From: Verrucomicrobiota bacterium
GTDB lineage: Bacteria > Verrucomicrobiota > Verrucomicrobiia > Opitutales > Opitutaceae
Reading direction: 5' to 3'
NCBI GenBank assembly: GCA_023399155.1
Contig: JAEWQP010000002.1
Span: 124,001 to 188,000, forward strand
DNA: 64,000 nucleotides
Part shown: positions 26,437 through 36,900 of the stretch, piece after piece
Numbering within the stretch: the first letter of the stretch is position 1
Layout: each line of letters opens with the position of its first letter
Made by a program: the position numbers and the translations under genes
The notes under the pieces: generated by a model
What the model saw: only the letters and a program-made list of their open reading frames with translations
Told to the model about the DNA's origin: nothing
Databases searched by the model: none

Positions 26437-26455
26437 GGCGGAAGGGGGAAAAGGG

Positions 26456-26612
26456 ACCACAGAGGACACGGAGGACGGAACGAGTTCACAGAGCGTCTAT
26501 TGTGCCGCGTTCGTCAAAGGCCAGGGGGCTCATCGCGCGGGTGAAGGCAGGGTCGGTGCAGTAGGGTATCCCTCGGTGTCCTCGGGCTCGCTCTCTGTGC
26601 TCTCTTTGACCG
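26456..26612. repeat. CACAGAGG-type repeat pair between the two Opp-like ATPases
   Basis: GACCACAGAGGACACGGAGG (26456-26475), then GAGTTCACAGAGC, is matched in inverted form by GGTGTCCTC and CTCTCTGTGCTCTCT near 26575-26606. The central part contains GGCTCATC and GGGTGAA, words also found in the 42.2-kb repeat. No gene is visible at 26437-26714. Confidence 0.65.
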
Positions 26613-26714
26613 GCTTGCTCGGATTCCTGAACCTCGATCGCGGAGAAGGCGCGGCTTCATCAACGTGAATCAGCGGTTTCCCTCGCTAGGTTCATCAGTG
26701 CTCGTCAATGGGGT

Positions 26715-27494
26715 TCAGTGCTTCAAGTTCTTGGGACTCGCGGCGAGGAGTTCGCGGGTGTAGGTGTTTTGTGGATGCTCGAAGAGCGCGAAGACGTTCG
26801 CCTGCTCGACTTCGCGGCCGTCGCGCATGACAAGTACGCGATCGGCCATCTCGGCGACAAGGGCAAGGTTGTGGGTGATGAAGAGCATGGCCGTGCCGGC
26901 GGCGTCCTGGATCTCGGCCAGGAGCTCGAGCACGCCACGCTGCACGGACGCGTCGAGGGCGGTGGTGGGTTCATCGGCGATGAGCAGGTCCGGCTCACAC
27001 GCGATGGCAATCGCGATCGCGACGCGCTGGAGCATGCCTCCGCTGAGTTCGTGTGGGTAGGCGTGAAAGCGGCGGGCTGCGTCGGCGATGCGCACGCGGT
27101 CCATCGCGGCGATCGCCCGTGCGCGTGCGGTGCGACGGTCGAGTCCGAGATGCACGCGGATGACCTCCTCGATCTGCGCGCCGACCTTCACGGCGGGATT
27201 GACCGCGGCGGTAGGCTCCTGGAACACGAGCCCGATCTCGTTTCCGCGCAGGGCACGAAGCTCGCGTTCGCCAACCTTCAACAGATCGCGGCCCCGCCAG
27301 TCGATCCTGCCTGCAGTCACACGCAGCGGCGTCGGGACGAGGCCAAGAATCGCCAGCCCAGTCATCGACTTCCCGGCACCGCTTTCCCCGACCACCGCGA
27401 GAGTCTCGCCCTTCGCGATCGAGAAGGAGAGCGCATCCACGATCGGCCGCGGCCCTCCCGGCGCGGTGATCGTCAAGCCTTCGACCGTGAGCAA
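26715..27494 (-). CDS. ABC transporter ATPase, OppD/DppD-like
   Basis: The ATPase has Walker A GESGAGKSM (Met where Thr/Ser is usual, common in OppD), Q-loop VFQEPTAAVNP, signature LSGGMLQRVAIAIAIA and Walker B LLIADEPTTALD. It belongs to the peptide/nickel importer ATPases. TTG 27494 gives LLTVEGLTI, parallel to the OppF-like start; three in-frame GTG codons upstream (longest at 27542) all lie within an AACCACAGAGGACACAGAGG repeat, so the longer N-terminus would be repeat-derived. Cognate permease genes are missing from the window. Confidence 0.87.
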   Translation of the reverse strand: MLTVEGLTITAPGGPRPIVDALSFSIAKGETLAVVGESGAGKSMTGLAILGLVPTPLRVTAGRIDWRGRDLLKVGERELRALRGNEIGLVFQEPTAAVNPAVKVGAQIEEVIRVHLGLDRRTARARAIAAMDRVRIADAARRFHAYPHELSGGMLQRVAIAIAIACEPDLLIADEPTTALDASVQRGVLELLAEIQDAAGTAMLFITHNLALVAEMADRVLVMRDGREVEQANVFALFEHPQNTYTRELLAASPKNLKH

Positions 27495-27517
27495 CGCGTC
27501 ATCTGCCTGAACGGATT

Positions 27518-27546
27518 GAACCACAGAGGACACAGAGGGCACAGAG
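27518..27546. repeat. Solo GAACCACAGAGGACACAGAGG repeat
   Basis: A 29-bp hexamer-like repeat overlapping the possible 5' extension of the OppD-like gene. A related but diverged word, GTGCCTTTCGTGTGCCTAGT, lies at 27676-27695 just before the mutS stop. The rest of 27547-27704 is featureless. Confidence 0.7.
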
Positions 27547-27704
27547 TTGAAGGCAGGAGAGAGGTTGGGTGGTGATCCGCGGGTGCTTCAGAATGGGCGC
27601 GACGGCCTCGTTGGCGCGGAGGCTACGATTTTTCTGCTGTGAATGCTCTTCCTGAATCCTCATCGGCTTCCGTTCGCTGTGCCTTTCGTGTGCCTAGTGG
27701 TAAC

Positions 27705-30272
27705 TCAACCTCCGAAAAGATGGAGCTGTGAGTCGTCCGCCGGAGCGACATGGATGGTGCGCCTGGGCCGGCTTCTGGGCACCGGCGCGGACACGGTGAC
27801 CACGGCTTCGTCAGATTCGAGCTGGCTCATGATCTCCGACGCTCGGGCGATGACTTCGCGCGGGAGCCCGGCAAGCTTCGCGACCTGGATGCCGTAGCTG
27901 CGATCGGCCGCGCCCGGCACCACGCGACGGACGAACACGATCTCCTCGTTCCATTCCTTCACCGCCACCGAGTAGTTGCGCAGGCGCGACAGGTGTTTTT
28001 CCAATTGCGTCAACTCCTGGTAATGCGTCGCGAACAGCGTGCGCGGACCGCGCTCGGGATCGCGATGCAGGTGCTCCACTACCGCCCAGGCGATGCTGAC
28101 GCCGTCGTAGGTGGATGTGCCGCGGCCGATCTCGTCGAGGATGATGAGGCTGCGGTCGGTGGCATTGTTGAGGATGTTGGCGGTCTCGTTCATCTCGACC
28201 ATGAACGTCGAGTTGCCGCGGGCGAGGTCGTCGCTCGCACCCACGCGCGAGAAGATGCGGTCAACCAGCCCGAGTCGACAGGCCCGGGCGGGCACGAAGC
28301 AACCCGCCTGGGCCATGAGGGCGATGAGCGCGACCTGCCGGATGTAGGTCGACTTGCCCGCCATGTTCGGGCCGGTGATGAGCAGGATCTGCGCATCGCT
28401 CCCCGAGGTGGACGTGTCGTTGGGAACAAAGCTGTGCGTGCCGGCCACGCCGAGCGCCTGCTGCTTGAGCATCTGTTCCACGACGGGATGGCGACCCTCG
28501 GCGATCTCGAGCGTGTCGGAGTCGTCGAGATCGGGGCGGCACCACTTCCACTCGCGCGCGAGTGTGGCCCACCCCAGGAATACATCGAGTTCGGCCAATG
28601 CCTGTGCGGTCGTGCGCAGTCGATCGGCCTGGTCGAGAATGGCGGCCACGATCTCGCCGAAGAGGAACTGCTCGCGTGCCTGGGCGTTTTCCTCCGCGTG
28701 GAAGATCTCCTTCTCCTTCTGCCGGAGCGCCTCGGTGATGAAGCGCTCGCCGCCGACCATCGTCTGCTTGCGGATGTAGTCGGCCGGCACGTTGGCGAGG
28801 TTGCTCTTCGTGACCTCGATGAAGTAGCCGAACGCGCCGTTGAAGCGGACCTTGAGGTTCTTGATCCCGGTGCGCTCCTGCTCGGTGCGCTCGAGCTCCG
28901 CGAGCCAGTGCTGGTTGTCGCTCTTGAGCGACAGGAGGCGGTCGAGTTCGGCGTCGAATCCCGGCCGGATGTAGCCGCCCTCGGTCGTTTGGGCGGGGAG
29001 TTCGTCGCGGAGCGCGCGGCGGAGCAACTCGCGCAAGTCGGGCAGGTCGGTGATCCGCGCCGCGAGTGCGCCGAGTTCGGGCGCCGGCAGGGGCGCAAGG
29101 GCGTCGAGGATCGCTGGCAGCTGCTCGAGGGTGTCGCGCACGCCGCCGAGTTCCCGCGGATTGCGCAGGCGATTCTGCAGCCGGCCGAGGATGCGCGTCA
29201 CGTCGCGCACGCGCCCGAGCTGTTCGCGGAGATCCGCCGCGGTACCCGGGGCGCCCAGGAGGGCAGCGACGCAGGCCTGGCGCCGGCGCAGTTCTGGAAG
29301 GTCGATGCACGGCGCGATCAGGAACTGCTCGAGCTGGCGCGCACCCGCGGATGTGGTCGTGCCGTCCATGGCCGAGAGCAGGCTTCCCTCGCGCGTGCCA
29401 CGGCTGCACTGGAATATCTCCAGATTGCGCAGCGTCGCCGGATCAATGAGCAGCGACGACGCGCAGCGGTACTCGCGGATCGTGCGGAGGTTTTCGGGCC
29501 GGGCGCGGAGGTTTTCCGTGGTGTAGTGGACGAGAGCGCCGGCGGCACCAAGGGCGGCGTGTTCGCTGGCGAGGCCGAAGCCCTGGAGATTGAGCACGCC
29601 GAGGGTTTCCATCACCGTGCGTGCGCCGCTCACGATCTCGAAGTGATAGCCTGGGATCTCGCTCACGGCGCGTCCGTCGCAGAACGCGGCCAGGGCATGG
29701 TGCGGGCCGGGCGTGCCGTGCGGATGTGCCCGCCAGGTCTCGAGCGCGCGCTCCGCAAGGACGAGTTCGGCGGGATTGAGCGCATGCAGCACCGGGAGCA
29801 GTCGTTCCGGCTGTGAATCGCTCGCGAGTTGAAACTCCCCCGTCGAGAGTTCGATCCAGGCCGCGTGCAGGCCCGCCTTCGTGAGATCGAGCGCGACCAG
29901 GTAGTGGTTGCGGTTGGCCTGAAGCTGGTTGGCGTCGAGCGTCGTCCCCGGAGAAAGGATACGCGTGAGCGAGCGTTTCACCAGCTTGCCGGGTTGAGCC
30001 TCCTCCAACTGGTCGACGATCGCGACCTTGCGTCCGGCCTTGAGGATTTTTCCGACGTAGGCCTCGGCGGCGTGGTAGGGGATGCCGGCCATCGGGTAGT
30101 CGTTGCGCCGGGTCAGGGTGATGCCCAGCAGCCGCGCCCCGATCTCCGCGTCCTCGTGGAACATCTCGTAGAAATCTCCGAGCCGGAAAAGCAGCAGCGT
30201 GTTTGCCGGGAGGGTGCGTTTCACCTCCAGGTACTGCTGCATCATGGGCGTGACTTTGGCGGGCTTGGACAT
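27705..30272 (-). CDS. mutS: DNA mismatch repair protein MutS
   Basis: The 855-residue protein has the N-terminal mismatch-binding domain with the Phe-x-Glu motif in RLGDFYEMFHEDAEIGARLL. The connector, lever and clamp domains follow. The C-terminal ABC-type ATPase has Walker A LLITGPNMAGKSTYIRQVAL, LFSRVGASDDLARGNSTFMV-like region and Walker B LIILDEIGRGTSTYDGVSIA. MutS recognises mismatches and recruits MutL. The length is normal. Its start is 183 bp from the divergent hydrolase gene. No mutL is in the window. Confidence 0.97.
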   Translation of the reverse strand: MSKPAKVTPMMQQYLEVKRTLPANTLLLFRLGDFYEMFHEDAEIGARLLGITLTRRNDYPMAGIPYHAAEAYVGKILKAGRKVAIVDQLEEAQPGKLVKRSLTRILSPGTTLDANQLQANRNHYLVALDLTKAGLHAAWIELSTGEFQLASDSQPERLLPVLHALNPAELVLAERALETWRAHPHGTPGPHHALAAFCDGRAVSEIPGYHFEIVSGARTVMETLGVLNLQGFGLASEHAALGAAGALVHYTTENLRARPENLRTIREYRCASSLLIDPATLRNLEIFQCSRGTREGSLLSAMDGTTTSAGARQLEQFLIAPCIDLPELRRRQACVAALLGAPGTAADLREQLGRVRDVTRILGRLQNRLRNPRELGGVRDTLEQLPAILDALAPLPAPELGALAARITDLPDLRELLRRALRDELPAQTTEGGYIRPGFDAELDRLLSLKSDNQHWLAELERTEQERTGIKNLKVRFNGAFGYFIEVTKSNLANVPADYIRKQTMVGGERFITEALRQKEKEIFHAEENAQAREQFLFGEIVAAILDQADRLRTTAQALAELDVFLGWATLAREWKWCRPDLDDSDTLEIAEGRHPVVEQMLKQQALGVAGTHSFVPNDTSTSGSDAQILLITGPNMAGKSTYIRQVALIALMAQAGCFVPARACRLGLVDRIFSRVGASDDLARGNSTFMVEMNETANILNNATDRSLIILDEIGRGTSTYDGVSIAWAVVEHLHRDPERGPRTLFATHYQELTQLEKHLSRLRNYSVAVKEWNEEIVFVRRVVPGAADRSYGIQVAKLAGLPREVIARASEIMSQLESDEAVVTVSAPVPRSRPRRTIHVAPADDSQLHLFGG

Positions 30273-30454
30273 GCCTGAGGCTCCTGCTCCTTCTCCCGGT
30301 CTTTCTCGTTCCTCTTAAGCTTTCATTTTCCGTCACCGCAGCGCTCGGCACACTGCGCGGCGGAAAGAGAACGAAAACGAGAAGGATTGAAGAGAAAGAT
30401 CCAAGAGAAAGAATCGGGGCGTTGGGGGATTGCCATGCGCATTTCCGCCCCGCA

Positions 30455-31273
30455 ATGACAAAGGCCATGCCGATCCTGGCCCATCGCGACCTCGGAGGAA
30501 CGGGCCTGCCGCCGCTGGTCATCCTGCACGGCATGCTCGGCTCGTCGCGCAACTGGCAGACGGTCGGACGCGATCTCGCCCGGCATTTTCATGTGCTCGC
30601 GCTCGACCTGCGCAACCACGGCGACTCGTTCCATGCACGCGAGATGACCTACCCCGTGATGGCGGCGGATGTGGTCGCCTGGATGGATGGCATGGGGCTC
30701 CAGCGCGTCCACCTGATCGGCCACAGCATGGGCGGCAAGACGGCGATGCGGCTCGCCATCGATCACCCGCTGCGCGTGGGACGGCTCGTGGTGGTGGACA
30801 TCGCGCCCAAGGCCTACCCGCATTCCCACGGTCTCAACTTCGGGGCCATGAATCGCCTCGATACGACGGCGCTCGCGTCGAGGCAGCAGGCGGAGGACCT
30901 GCTCGCAGCCGACGTGACGGACTGGGCGATGCGGAAATTCCTGCTTACAAATCTCGATCGCAATCCGCATGGCCCGGGTTTTCGGTGGACGATCAATCTG
31001 GCGGCGCTGACGGAGGCCCTGCCAACCCTCGAGGAAAACAGCCTGGCCCCCGGCGATCGATTCGATGGCGATGTCCTCTTCGTGCTCGGCGGGAAATCGC
31101 GCTACTTTCTGGCGGAGGATGAGCGTGCCACGCGCGAGTTCTTTCCCTACGTGCAGTTCGCGAGTCTTCCCCAGAGCGGGCACAATCCGCACTTCGACAC
31201 GCGCGACGAGTTTGTCCGGATTGTGAGCGGGTTTCTCGGCCGCGAGGGTGACGGGGCGAACGTGGTCCGATGA
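30455..31273 (+). CDS. Alpha/beta hydrolase, YbfF-like esterase
   Basis: The 272-residue hydrolase has the nucleophile elbow VHLIGHSMGGKTAMRLA with catalytic Ser, an oxyanion-hole strand PPLVILHGMLGSSRNW, and the C-terminal His in LPQSGHNPHFDTRDEF. The HGMLGSSRNWQ opening is characteristic of the YbfF/PldB-like acyl esterase group. The substrate is unknown, probably a short acyl ester or thioester. ATG 30455 is used; ATG 30467 is possible. Its TGA overlaps the ATG of the glycosyltransferase (ATGA), so the two are coupled. Confidence 0.87.
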   Translation: MTKAMPILAHRDLGGTGLPPLVILHGMLGSSRNWQTVGRDLARHFHVLALDLRNHGDSFHAREMTYPVMAADVVAWMDGMGLQRVHLIGHSMGGKTAMRLAIDHPLRVGRLVVVDIAPKAYPHSHGLNFGAMNRLDTTALASRQQAEDLLAADVTDWAMRKFLLTNLDRNPHGPGFRWTINLAALTEALPTLEENSLAPGDRFDGDVLFVLGGKSRYFLAEDERATREFFPYVQFASLPQSGHNPHFDTRDEFVRIVSGFLGREGDGANVVR

Positions 31274-32286
31274 GCCCCGTGGTTTCGGTGGTGATGCCGG
31301 CGCGCAACGCCGCCGCCACGGTGGCCGAGGCCGTTGCCAGCATTCGTGCCCAGACGCTGCGCGCCTGGGAGTTGATCGCGGTGGACGACGGCTCCCTCGA
31401 TGCCACTGCGGCGGAAATCGTGCGGGCTGCGGAGGGCGATCCGCGCGTGCACGTCCGCACGCAGGCTCACGGCGGCATCGTGGCGGCGCTCAACGCCGGT
31501 TTGGCCCGGGCGCGCGCACCCTTCGTCGCCCGGATGGATGCGGATGACGTGGCGTTTCCCGCGCGTCTTGAACGCCAGGTCGCATTTCTCGAAGCCCATC
31601 CGGAGGTCGGCCTGGTATCGTGTCGTGTGGCCTTCGGCGGGGATCCCGTGGCGGCACGTGGCTATGCCGTGCACGTTGATTGGATCAATTCGCTCGTCGA
31701 TCCCGATGAGATTGCGCGGTCGCGTTTCATCGAGTCACCCGTCGCGCACCCGAGCGTACTCTTCCGGCGCGAACTCCTCGAGCGCCATGGCGGCTATCGC
31801 GAAGAGGGCGGGCCCGAGGACTACGACCTCTGGCTCCGCTGGATGGAATCGGGCGTCAGGTTTGCGAAGGTCCCCGAAATCCTGATGCGTTGGAACGACC
31901 CGCCGGGACGTCTCTCGCGCCGGGATGCGCGCTACGACGATTCCGCATTCTTCGCGTGCAAGTGTCGCCACCTCGGGCGCTGGTTGCGTGCCCACGTGGC
32001 GCCCGGGCGCCGGCTTTTCCTCTGGGGCGCCGGGCGCATCACCCGCAGGCGCTTTGCCGCACTCGGCGATGAAGGGGTACGGTTCGCGGGCTACATCGAT
32101 CCGGATCTGCGCAAGATCGGCGGCGTAGTCGGGGGCATTCCGGTGATCGCCCCCGAGGCCATTCCGTCGCGCGAACAGTGCTTCGTCATCGGAGGCGTGG
32201 GCGTGCGCGGCGCGCGCGACCTGCATCGCGCGATGCTGACTGCGCGCGGATTTCGCGAGGGCGAGGATTTCATCTTCGCAGCCTGA
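31270..32286 (+). CDS. Glycosyltransferase family 2 with C-terminal extra domain
   Basis: Residues 1-225 form a GT-A fold: SVVMPARNAAATVAEAVASI, then VDDGSLD and the metal-binding RMDADDVAFP, followed by GGPEDYDLWLRWMESG with the catalytic-base ED. Residues 235-338 (LFLWGAGRITRRRFAALGDE, then FVIGGVGVRGARD) look like a small Rossmann-type nucleotide-binding domain, as found at the end of some sugar-modifying proteins. The donor and acceptor are unknown; cell-surface glycan synthesis is the general role. Coupled by ATGA to the upstream hydrolase. Confidence 0.88.
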   Translation: MSPVVSVVMPARNAAATVAEAVASIRAQTLRAWELIAVDDGSLDATAAEIVRAAEGDPRVHVRTQAHGGIVAALNAGLARARAPFVARMDADDVAFPARLERQVAFLEAHPEVGLVSCRVAFGGDPVAARGYAVHVDWINSLVDPDEIARSRFIESPVAHPSVLFRRELLERHGGYREEGGPEDYDLWLRWMESGVRFAKVPEILMRWNDPPGRLSRRDARYDDSAFFACKCRHLGRWLRAHVAPGRRLFLWGAGRITRRRFAALGDEGVRFAGYIDPDLRKIGGVVGGIPVIAPEAIPSREQCFVIGGVGVRGARDLHRAMLTARGFREGEDFIFAA

Positions 32287-32329
32287 GCCGGAAGGACGAG
32301 GTCGAAGCCGGCTGCCGCGCTGGCGAACC

Positions 32330-33409
32330 TCATCGCGCCAGGGTGGCAAACAGCTCGAGGTAACGCGCGTTCTGCCGCGCGGGATCGAACTCGGCGCGCG
32401 CATGGATGCGCGCGGCGGCCGACAGGGATTCGCGCCGCGCCGGGTCCCGGGCGAGATTGACCATCGCCCCGGCCAGGGCGACCTCGTTCCCTTGGTGTAC
32501 CAATACACCAGATACACCGGGAACGAAGGTTTCACTCACGCCCGCGACGTCGCAGGCGATCACGGGCAGCCCGAGCCACTGCGCCTCGACGAGGAAGTTC
32601 GGCAGCGATTCGAGGTCGGAGGCGAGCACGGCGATGTCGGCCGCGGCGAGGAGTTCGCTCGTGTCGCGCCGCAACCCGAGGAACTTCACATGGCCGGCCA
32701 GGCCGAGCGTCCGTGCACGCGATTCGCAGGCCTGTCGCTCGGTGCCCTCGCCGGCGATCCACAGCACCCAGGGAAAGTCGCGGGGCAGGCGCGCGGCCGC
32801 TTCGACCAGCCGACGGTGTCCTTTGCCCGGGCGCAGCATCGCTGTGCACAGGAACACGACAGTATCCGGCGTCGCTCCGAGTCCGGCCCGCACGCGGGCG
32901 CGGGCGTCTGGCGTGGGCTCCGCGGGCGCGACGAGGGCATTGCGGATCACGTGAATGCGAGATGGATCGAGCCCGTGCTCCCGCGTGATGCGCCCCGCGG
33001 CCTCGGCACTGTTCGCCACAATCGCATCGGCGCGCTGAAGCGTCTTCCGATAGAGGAGGGGGATCGGCTTCCCGGTGCGGAAGGTCGAGACCACGCGCGC
33101 GCCTGGCACGCCCGCGAGGATGCGCGTGCCGTGGCAGTTGGCCATGCGCCCCATGAGCAGCACGACATCCGGCGCGAAGGCGCGCAGCGTGCCGCCGAGC
33201 CCAGGGGCAAACCAGTCGAGATGCAGGTCGAGCGGCTGCAGCGCGAAGTGCCGGATGGTCGCGGGAAGTTCACGCGCGAGCGGTCCGCCCGGCCGGAATG
33301 TCACGACCAGCACCTCGTGGCCTGCGGCCGCGAAGGCACGGGCGAGGGCGACGGTCTGCCGTTCGGTGCCACCGACGCGAAGAAAATCCTGCACGAGCGC
33401 CAGTTTCAT
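32330..33409 (-). CDS. Glycosyltransferase family 4 / GT1-like
   Basis: The 359-residue GT-B enzyme starts MKLALVQDFLRVGGTERQTV, with the donor-binding half carrying FLCTAMLRPGKGHRRLVEAA and SDLESLPNFLVEAQWLGLPV (the E-x7-E signature) and later GVSGVLVHQGNEVALAGAM. It probably adds a sugar to a lipid-linked or cell-wall glycan. It is convergent with the family 2 glycosyltransferase, separated by about 43 bp, so the two make a small surface-glycan locus. Confidence 0.88.
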   Translation of the reverse strand: MKLALVQDFLRVGGTERQTVALARAFAAAGHEVLVVTFRPGGPLARELPATIRHFALQPLDLHLDWFAPGLGGTLRAFAPDVVLLMGRMANCHGTRILAGVPGARVVSTFRTGKPIPLLYRKTLQRADAIVANSAEAAGRITREHGLDPSRIHVIRNALVAPAEPTPDARARVRAGLGATPDTVVFLCTAMLRPGKGHRRLVEAAARLPRDFPWVLWIAGEGTERQACESRARTLGLAGHVKFLGLRRDTSELLAAADIAVLASDLESLPNFLVEAQWLGLPVIACDVAGVSETFVPGVSGVLVHQGNEVALAGAMVNLARDPARRESLSAAARIHARAEFDPARQNARYLELFATLAR

Positions 33410-33469
33410 GGCTCGACGCCAGGACCGCATCGGCTTGCGGGTCGGGAAAGTTGTGTCTCTATCTTCGGA

Positions 33470-33955
33470 GTGAAACGCCGGCATCCACTCGTCACGACCG
33501 TCCTGCGCTGGGCCATCAACGCCCTGGGGATCTTCATGGCGGCGGAACTTGTGCCGTCGATTGGGTTCACGGATGGCAAATCGCTGCTCATCGTCGTCGT
33601 CGTTCTCGGCCTGTTCAACGCGTTTCTGAAACCGCTCCTGGTGCTGCTCGCGCTGCCCTTCGTGATCCTCACGCTGGGGGTGGGCATCCTGTTCATCAAT
33701 GCCTTCCTCCTCCTGCTCGCGGCGGAGCTGGTGCCGGGATTTCACGTCGAAAGCTTCATCGGTGCATTCTTTGGCGCGCTGATCATCGGGCTCGTGAATC
33801 TCCTCCTTGGCTCGCTGGCCGGGGATGCGCCGGTGCCGGTGCGGCGTGGGGGACGGCGCGACCCCCGAGGTCAGCAGCCGGGTGGGAGCGGCGTGCCGCC
33901 CACGGCACGCATCCACCGGCGCGATCGCGACAACGAGGACGTGATCGACATCTAG
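33470..33955 (+). CDS. Phage holin family 4 / YvlD-like membrane protein
   Basis: The 161-residue protein has four hydrophobic segments (WAINALGIFMAAELVPSIGF, LLIVVVVLGLFNAFLKPLL, ILTLGVGILFINAFLLLLAA, FIGAFFGALIIGLVNLLLGS) and a charged C-terminal tail ending DRDNEDVIDI. This is the pattern of the YvlD/holin-4 superfamily, common in non-phage loci, so it is not evidence of a prophage. The function is unknown; some members are linked to envelope stress. GTG 33470 is inferred from the MKRRHPLVTTVLRW-like opening. Confidence 0.85.
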   Translation: MKRRHPLVTTVLRWAINALGIFMAAELVPSIGFTDGKSLLIVVVVLGLFNAFLKPLLVLLALPFVILTLGVGILFINAFLLLLAAELVPGFHVESFIGAFFGALIIGLVNLLLGSLAGDAPVPVRRGGRRDPRGQQPGGSGVPPTARIHRRDRDNEDVIDI

Positions 33956-33982
33956 GCGGCGGCGTTCCGCAATCGCGGCGGT

Positions 33983-36900
33983 TCAGCCCGCGCGGGGCCG
34001 GCGCAGGGAAGCCGCCGGTGTGCGTACCCATTTCTTCATGACCGAGGCGAAGGCGGCGGGCTGCACGGGCTTGGTGAGATAATCATCCATCCCGGCGGCG
34101 AGGCAGCGCCCGCGCTCCTCCTCCATCGCGTTGGCGGTGAGGGCGACGATCGGCAGCCGGGCGCCTTCGCGCGGCTCGCGCGCGCGCCACGCGGCCGTCG
34201 CCTGGTAGCCGTCCATCCCGGGCATCTGGCAGTCCATGAGCACCAGGGCGAATGGTTCGCGCTCCATCAGTTCGAGCGCCTCTTCGCCGCTCGTTACGGC
34301 CGTGGCGCGGCCGCCCAGCTTTTCCACCATGCGGACGGCGAGGCGGAGGTTGATGGCGTTGTCGTCGACGACGAGCACATGCGGGGATTCGGGGCCAGAT
34401 TCCACGGCCGGCGCGGTCGGCGCCGGCGCACAGGGGGCGGGGCTCGCGACACCGGCGTCCCAGAGCCGGAGCATGACGCGCTGGAGCTGGCCGGGCCGCA
34501 CCGGTTTGGCCAGCACGGCGTCGAAGCGGCACCGTTCGATGCGCTGGCGCGCCTGCGGCCCGTCGGGCATGCCCAGGAGCGCCAGGGGCAGATCGCGCGA
34601 GTGCGGCATGGTCCGAAGCGCCTCGGCGACCGTGAGCGGATCCGCGTCCCGGCCGTCGGAATCGATGAGGACGATGTCGAAACGGTCCCCGCCCGGCGCG
34701 AGTCCGGGCACCCTGCCGAGTTCGTCGAGTTCGACGACCTGCATGCCCCAACGCTGCATGTGTCGCGCGAGCATCCCGCGCTGGCGCAGGGCCGGGCTGG
34801 CGAGAAGCACGCGGCGTTGCGCCAGGGCGGCGCGTGAGTCGGCGGCATGATCCGGCTCAGCCGGATCCACGCGGACCGTGAACCAGAATGCGGATCCACG
34901 GCCCGGCTGGCTCTCGACACCGATGGCGCCTCCCATCAGCTCGGCCAGCTGGCGGCAGATGGCGAGTCCCAGCCCGGTCCCGCCGAAACGCCGCGTGGTC
35001 GAGCTGTCCACCTGGCTGAACGATTGGAACAGGCGCGCCTTGCCTGAGGAATCCATCCCGATCCCTGTATCACGCACTTCGGTACGAAGCACATGGGCGC
35101 CGTCGGAGGCCGTGGTGCAGGAGAGGCTGACAAACACCTCGCCGCTCGGCGTGAATTTCACCGCGTTGCCCACGAGATTGGTGAGGATCTGGCGGTAGCG
35201 GTTGGGATCGCCGCGGACCGCGGCCGGAACATCGTCGTCGCCCCACCAGGCCAGCTCCAGGGCCTTGGATTGCGCGGCGGAGGACATCAATTCGAGGACG
35301 TCCTCGACGGCCGTGCGCGGATCGAACGGGATGGACTCGATCGTCAGCTTGCCGGCCTCGATCTTCGAGACGTCAAGGATGTCATTGATGATGGCCAGGA
35401 GCGCTTCGCCGGATTTGCGGATGGTCTCGCTGTATTCGCGCTGTTCCTCGGTCAGGGGCGTATCGAGCAGCAGGCCGGTCATGCCGATCACGCCGTTCAT
35501 CGGCGTGCGGATCTCGTGGCTCATGTTCGCCAGGAACGTGCTTTTCGCCCGGGCGGCGGCCTCGGCCTGTTCCTTCGCCAGGACGAGTTCGCTCGTGCGT
35601 GCGGCGATCGCCGTCTCGAGGCGTTCCGTCTTGTGGCGCAGGGCGGCGGTGCGCATCCGGTAGAGCGCCCAGAGCGTGAGGGTGATCGCGAGCGCAACGG
35701 AAAGGTAGAACTGTCGGGTCTGAAAATAGAACGGCCGCTGCACGATGCCGATCGACGCGCCCGCGCCGTCCCACTCGCCACGCTCGTTGGCGGCGAGCAC
35801 GCGGAACACGTAGTCCCCGGGCGGCAGGCTGGTGTAGATGGCGGTGCGACGCGTCCCGGCGTTGGTCCAGTCGCGATCGTATCCGTCGAGGCGGTACTTG
35901 AAATGGAAACGGTCGGGGTGCGCGAATCCGGGCGAGGTGTAGGCGATCGAAATCGTATGCGCGCCGGGCGGCGCCTCGATGACCGGCAGCCGGGCGGCGA
36001 CGCGCTCGTCGATCGTGACGGTGTCGATATGCACCTGCGGGGCGCTCCCCGCGGGCCGGGCCCGGGACGGATCAACCTGCAGGAGTCCGGTGCGGGTGGA
36101 GAACCAGAGGGTGCCATCCGGCGCCGGCCAGACTCCCGGGTGCGAACCTGAGCTGAGATAGGTGCCCCGGACAAACTCGTGCAGCGCGCCGGCGGCCGGC
36201 TCCCCCCGGGTGAAGACGGCCAGCAACGCATCGGCGTCGCTCCAAAAAATCGTCGAAGGCGTGCCGATCCAGAGTCGGCCGGCCTGATCGAGGCTAAGGG
36301 CCGAGACCGTGTCCTGGGTTACTTCGGCGACTGCGTCGGATCGCCGCCAGCTGCCCTCGTGCAGCACCGCCAGACCGCCTTCCTGCAAGCCGGCCCAGAG
36401 CCGGCCGCCTCGGTCCGCAAGCAGGCATCGGATCTCGTCGGACGGGAGGCCCTCGCGCGTGGTATGGTGCGTCAACTCGCCGTCCCGGATCGCCAGGACC
36501 CCCGTGCGTCGCATGCCGAAATAGCGGGTGCCGTCCTGCGTCTCGGCAAAGCCCAGGGCCGAATCGCCCATCGCGGCCTCGGGACTGACGATCCCCTCGA
36601 AGGAATCGTCGCGCCAGCGCACGATCCCCGCCTGCTCCGAGGAAAACCAGAGCGAGCCCGCGGCGTCCTCAAAGATCGCACGGACCAGCGGGTGGTTTGG
36701 AAAGGTATCAGTCCTATCGTGACGGACGCGCAGCAGCCCGCTGCGCGTGCCGATCCAGACAGCCCCGTCCCGCGACGCGTGCACGGTCCATGCCTCCTCT
36801 CCTGCGGAGCGGATGCCGGGAGGCTCCTCCCATGCCCGGCTGCCAGGTCGCCAGCGGGCAACGCCGCGTCCTGGGAGCGCGACCCAGAATGCGCCGTCGC

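Noticed and set aside
27750..29816. A 688-codon open frame on the plus strand opposite mutS
   Set aside because: It mirrors mutS codons (GC-rich third positions give long antisense frames) and has no recognisable motif.
33470..33955. Prophage remnant because of the holin-like protein
   Set aside because: YvlD/holin-4-type proteins are common chromosomal genes and no other phage gene is nearby.
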